Positions 26,157-29,336 of a DNA stretch of 29,336 nucleotides are shown here, one piece after another. This DNA comes from Bacteroidota bacterium (GTDB lineage Bacteria > Bacteroidota > Bacteroidia > Sphingobacteriales > Sphingobacteriaceae): contig JABDEQ010000024.1 in NCBI GenBank assembly GCA_013286985.1, positions 1 to 29,336 of the forward strand. The letters run 5' to 3'. Position 1 is the first letter of the stretch. Every line of letters begins with the position of its first letter. The notes below the pieces were generated by a model. It saw only the letters and a program-made list of their open reading frames with translations, was not told the origin of the DNA and ran no database searches. The translations under genes were made by a program, and so were the position numbers.

Positions 26157-26813
26157 CTATTTAGCTGGTGGAGCAACAAGACCGTCTTTTATAACCTGCT
26201 GTGTAATGGCCTGTTCATAGTCCTGTAAAAAACTATCCAACGACGATGGATTATACGTTTTTGATTGTGCCGACCATATCAGTTTCTCATCAGCTACATC
26301 ATATAAATTTGTTTCCAGGTAATAGGTTTTGTCTGTAGTATAATATCCCGGCGAATAAAAAGTACTGTAACCATAACCATAATATGCGCCAAAAGTGCCG
26401 TAATAAGCTACTCGTCCGCTAGGATATATTGTGGCGGTACCGGGCTCATATCTGGTCTCGGTTTCTTTACTTTCAAGCGCAACTGTAAAAATAGCATCAC
26501 ACCCTGCCTGACGGATTCCTTTTAACACGGTATCCTTATTTTTATCGTTTCCACTTGAGTGGAAATCGGGCGGAAAAACATCTATGCTTTTCACGGTAGC
26601 AATACCCTTACTGTTAAAGTATTGCGCTAAACCCATTTCTACTTTTTGTTTAACAACCGTATTGGCAGTAAGCACAGTAATAAAAACCTTTTTATAGGAA
26701 ACGGTGGTTACGCCCGGCGCTTTGTACGAACCCGTAATATAGGTTGACGTACCGCACGCTGCGATAAGTAGTACTGATAGCAGCATTAAATTTTTGTACA
26801 TTGATTTTTTCAT
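26157..26813 (-). CDS. Lipoprotein of unknown function
   Basis: 218 aa. Lipoprotein signal with LIAAC (Cys20 as lipid site). The mature part has a VFITVLTANTVVKQKVEMGL segment, then KGIRQAGCDAIFTVALESKE (98-117), a Tyr/Gly-rich stretch (137-158) and a C-terminal YLETNLYDVADEKLIWSAQS block. The last block is typical of small lipoproteins that report a value per subunit or bind lipids, close to the DUF4136 group, but I am not certain of the family. It stands alone, with 158 AT-rich bases upstream holding an imperfect AATATTATTA/TAATAATATT dyad (26903-26940). Confidence 0.72.
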   Translation of the reverse strand: MKKSMYKNLMLLSVLLIAACGTSTYITGSYKAPGVTTVSYKKVFITVLTANTVVKQKVEMGLAQYFNSKGIATVKSIDVFPPDFHSSGNDKNKDTVLKGIRQAGCDAIFTVALESKETETRYEPGTATIYPSGRVAYYGTFGAYYGYGYSTFYSPGYYTTDKTYYLETNLYDVADEKLIWSAQSKTYNPSSLDSFLQDYEQAITQQVIKDGLVAPPAK

Positions 26814-26971
26814 GATAATGAAGTTTTAATAAGGTTGATTATATTATTTATTTAATTTTAATGTAATAATCAACCATCGTGCAGCTTTTTTGTTTGTTAC
26901 TTAATATTATTAATCAGGTAATTATTATTATAATAATATTTAAAATCAACACTTTAATCCGGCTGGGGCAT

Positions 26972-28144
26972 TTATCTGAACCAGCTGCTTCCAAAAACCA
27001 CGTAATAAGCCCAGGTTTCGGGCCCGCGGGCAATATCCATCCCCATTCTTAATTTAAACTTACGGGCAATAAGATACCGAAAGCCCGTTCCGTAGCTATA
27101 CACCAGCGGATTAGCAAACATATCGCTCCATTTATCATAGGCTTCGCCTGCACCGCCGTAAAAAACAACGCTCCATCGCCTGTAAAAATCCCAGCGGGTT
27201 TCGGCTTCCATTAGTAAGGTAGCATTGCCCTGGTAACGTTCAGCAGGCACCCCTCTTAAATTAACGAATGGTAAAAGATAAAACGGAGGATTACCTAGTG
27301 ATTGCTGCCCCTCTATCCGTAAGCCCCCAATAAGCTTTGGCCAAATTGGGGTATAACCTATAGCCGAATAATTTATGCGCCATGAGTTATAATCGCTGCC
27401 AATAAAACCGTTCGACCAGAAAAAATCAGATTCTATACGTACCCCTTTATCAGGCGTAAATATATTGTCGCGGTTATCAAATTGAATAACACCGCCCACC
27501 TGGCTCACAATGCTTTTTATTTCCTTTTGCGTAACAAAGGATGGCAGTGAGTCTCTTTGGGAAGCTATTTTGGCATCTAAAAACAAGTATTGAATCCCTG
27601 CACTCCATTTATTGCCACCAAACTGTTTTAAAGTTTGCAGGTAAATAGGAACCAATTTAAAATTGAATTTAAATTCCTTTTCGCCTACAACGGGTAGTGT
27701 TTTATAAAAACCTGTGTTGATACTGCCATAGCCAGCCGCTATTCTGTAAGTTATACCCGGCCTGGCAAATGTTCCCGCCCTGAAGGCTCCAATCATCCAG
27801 CTTTTATTACCGGTGTACATTCCTAATGCGGCAGTCATATCCGGATTTATTTGCCGTACCCGTCTTTTCCCGTCAACGGTATCAATTATGGGCGCTCTTT
27901 TCTTTATGAAAACGGGTACCAGCGCTGCGCCAATTCCACCCAATGCAGGTTCTGTAATAATTGTAGGAATCAAAATAAATCCATTGGAGTAAATCATATA
28001 ATTACTCAGGTCAAATGCTCCGTCGAGCGAGTCCTTCATGGTTATTTTGTGCTTTTCCTTTTGCTGGGCATCAGCAACACCTGCAAATAAACAAGCAACC
28101 ACCAGCACAGCAATAAATAATATATACGGCCTTTGTTTTAGCAT
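26972..28144 (-). CDS. Omp85-family (BamA/TamA-like) outer-membrane barrel without POTRA domains
   Basis: 390 aa. Signal peptide about 1-26 (GVADA|QQ). The rest is a single barrel of the bacterial surface antigen (D15) type: the DNRDNIFTPDKG motif (213-224) and the LRGVPAERYQG motif (286-296), which corresponds to the conserved loop-6 (V/L)RG(F/Y) of Omp85 proteins. There is no room for POTRA repeats, which in BamA and TamA occupy several hundred residues, so it is a stand-alone barrel. Its ATG lies 2 bases after the stop of the barrel gene at 28147-29163, so the two are co-translated. Related stand-alone barrels are common in Bacteroidota; role unknown. Confidence 0.85.
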   Translation of the reverse strand: MLKQRPYILFIAVLVVACLFAGVADAQQKEKHKITMKDSLDGAFDLSNYMIYSNGFILIPTIITEPALGGIGAALVPVFIKKRAPIIDTVDGKRRVRQINPDMTAALGMYTGNKSWMIGAFRAGTFARPGITYRIAAGYGSINTGFYKTLPVVGEKEFKFNFKLVPIYLQTLKQFGGNKWSAGIQYLFLDAKIASQRDSLPSFVTQKEIKSIVSQVGGVIQFDNRDNIFTPDKGVRIESDFFWSNGFIGSDYNSWRINYSAIGYTPIWPKLIGGLRIEGQQSLGNPPFYLLPFVNLRGVPAERYQGNATLLMEAETRWDFYRRWSVVFYGGAGEAYDKWSDMFANPLVYSYGTGFRYLIARKFKLRMGMDIARGPETWAYYVVFGSSWFR

Positions 28145-28146
28145 AC

Positions 28147-29163
28147 TCAGAATCCAAACCTGTAATTAACTGAACCCATAATTGATGACCGTCCTCCTAA
28201 AAACCCGGCCTCGGTTCTAAACTGCCACCTTTTATTTAGTTGAAACTGTCCGCCTGCAAGCATGCTCCAGTTGGAGGTAGCCCGTTTTAGTAATGAGTAA
28301 GATATAGATGCATCCTTTATATCCAAGCCATTAATTTTATCCGACAAAGCACCAGCTATTTGTTTAACAACCACCTGCTGCGCCGGGGTAAGTGTTTGAT
28401 ACCAGGCAGCTGTGCCATCTTTTATTTGTTGAAGTTCGGCCTGTGTGGCATCGGTGCTTAAGCTGCTCAATTGGATAGTACCTTCAGTAGTACGGCCAAC
28501 ATAAATTCCGGAGCCTCCGGCCCATACTGTAATATTTCTGTCGGGTCTCGATCTGAAAACAAAAGGATGGCCTATCCGGAAGTCGACGGTTTGGGTATAA
28601 ACGGATCCTTGTATGTTGTTTAAGGACGACCATGTATTGTTATAGTCGCCCGATCCGAATATTCCATGCCATGCACCCCCCAGTGCTATGCCGAGGCCAG
28701 CTGTGGTTCCGTTAAACTTAGCCGACGTTGAAAGGTTAAACGGTGCAACAATGCTAACACTGGTATTAGCCAGGGTACCGCCAAACATTCCATAAACATT
28801 AACAAATGGTAATAACCAAACATCAACCCGGGTACTGATAGATTGAATGTCGGCCTTAACCTTGCCAAACTTTATAAAATCAAGCGGCACCAGCGGATTG
28901 TCATTAAACCCAACCTGCAAATCACTAATCGTTATATCCTGCGATGCTGCAAAATAGTTGACCATTACACCGGCGGGCAAGGGCAAATCAATCCCCTTTT
29001 TTACAATCTTTTTGCTCCAGGCCGGAAAAATATACGGATAGGTGGAGTGCTTAATGCTATCGGTATACCTTTCCTGAATACTTTTGCTGGTATCGGCCTG
29101 GGCAAAAACTATTGCGGGCGTTATGCAACAAATAAATAATATAGCTGGCTTTATTAGTGCCAT
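28147..29163 (-). CDS. Outer-membrane beta-barrel protein, unknown
   Basis: 338 aa. Signal peptide 1-21 (PAIVFA|Q). A beta-barrel pattern runs through the whole protein, closing with the aromatic end YRFGF that marks outer-membrane insertion. A non-barrel insert of about 60 residues (about 235-290, TDATQAELQQIKDGTAAWYQ) is helical and unusual. It lies between the partial gene at the right edge (5-base gap) and the Omp85-like barrel (2-base gap), so the three are one operon, perhaps for surface assembly or transport. Family not recognised. Confidence 0.8.
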   Translation of the reverse strand: MALIKPAILFICCITPAIVFAQADTSKSIQERYTDSIKHSTYPYIFPAWSKKIVKKGIDLPLPAGVMVNYFAASQDITISDLQVGFNDNPLVPLDFIKFGKVKADIQSISTRVDVWLLPFVNVYGMFGGTLANTSVSIVAPFNLSTSAKFNGTTAGLGIALGGAWHGIFGSGDYNNTWSSLNNIQGSVYTQTVDFRIGHPFVFRSRPDRNITVWAGGSGIYVGRTTEGTIQLSSLSTDATQAELQQIKDGTAAWYQTLTPAQQVVVKQIAGALSDKINGLDIKDASISYSLLKRATSNWSMLAGGQFQLNKRWQFRTEAGFLGGRSSIMGSVNYRFGF

Positions 29164-29168
29164 GTCTT

Positions 29169-29336
29169 TTATTTCTTTTTGCTGATTTCACCAATAAATG
29201 GAATTTCATCCTGGATACGTAACCTTACAATTTCACGTATTTACGCCGCCTATAGCATCCGAAAATTTCTTGAAATAGCTTTTCTGTAAATTGGTAAAAT
29301 CATGATCGTTTGAAAATACACGGTCTGCCAGTTTTG
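29169..29336 (-). CDS. 3' end of an unidentified gene, apparently frameshifted
   Basis: Only the end is in the window. One frame reads KLADRVFSNDHDFTNLQKSY then FKKFSDAIGGVNT and stops at TGA 29233-29235. Removing one A from the AAA at 29240-29242 lets the frame read on as GGVIREIVRLRIQDEIPFIG, then EISKKK, stopping at TAA 29169-29171, 5 bases before the next gene's ATG. The restored ending is charged and plausible. The family is not identifiable from this fragment. Confidence 0.5.

Noticed and set aside
1..29336. tRNA, rRNA, CRISPR, insertion sequence or phage features
   Set aside because: No repeat-spacer pattern, transposase, integrase or RNA-gene signature was seen by eye on either strand.

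Overview
The window looks like a chromosomal stretch of a Bacteroidota bacterium, most likely family Sphingobacteriaceae (Mucilaginibacter/Pedobacter-like). The evidence is a complete SusC/SusD pair, many lipoproteins and outer-membrane barrels, a PKD-repeat surface protein, -7 promoter elements of the TAnnTTTG type, and moderate-to-low GC. No rRNA, tRNA, CRISPR array, transposase or phage gene was seen. All genes but one (14424-15149) lie on the minus strand.

Layout, left to right. 1-2097: N-terminal 699 codons of a large secreted Ser/Thr-rich PKD/Ig-like protein that continues past the left edge. 2530-14059: a Sus-type alpha-glucan utilization locus read right to left: a SusR-like membrane-spanning regulator, SusC, SusD, SusE, a GH31 alpha-glucosidase and a GH13 alpha-amylase lipoprotein, closed by a strong intrinsic terminator. 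The expected flow is binding and partial cleavage of starch-like glucan at the surface (SusD, SusE, GH13), import by SusC, cleavage to glucose by GH31, and induction by the regulator. A perfect 13-bp hairpin sits between susE and the glycosidase genes. 14424-19923: a secreted DUF3108/TapB-like protein, a secreted ThuA-fold protein, phosphoketolase and a DUF2252 kinase-like protein. 20063-21289: a small exported protein and an Asn-rich DUF6515-type protein. 21290-22336: a long intergenic region with a candidate ~80-nt small RNA, then a small secreted protein. 22494-25273: an outer-membrane barrel of the phenol meta-pathway type, a region with palindromes and a possible 48-aa protein, and a 7TM-AraC regulator frameshifted in a T7 run inside its DNA-binding domain. 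25581-29336: a PsiE-like membrane protein with a possible pseudoknot leader, a lipoprotein, an Omp85-type barrel without POTRA domains, a second barrel, and the 3' end of another gene that also seems frameshifted.

The gene families are mostly ordinary. The items most worth following up are non-coding or structural: the sRNA candidate (21652-21731), the susE/GH31 intergenic hairpin (6523-6559), the hairpin/pseudoknot before psiE (26058-26121), the three-copy operator-like repeat before the AraC gene (25404-25444), the inverted repeat across the susR promoter (14068-14130), and the two frameshifts.
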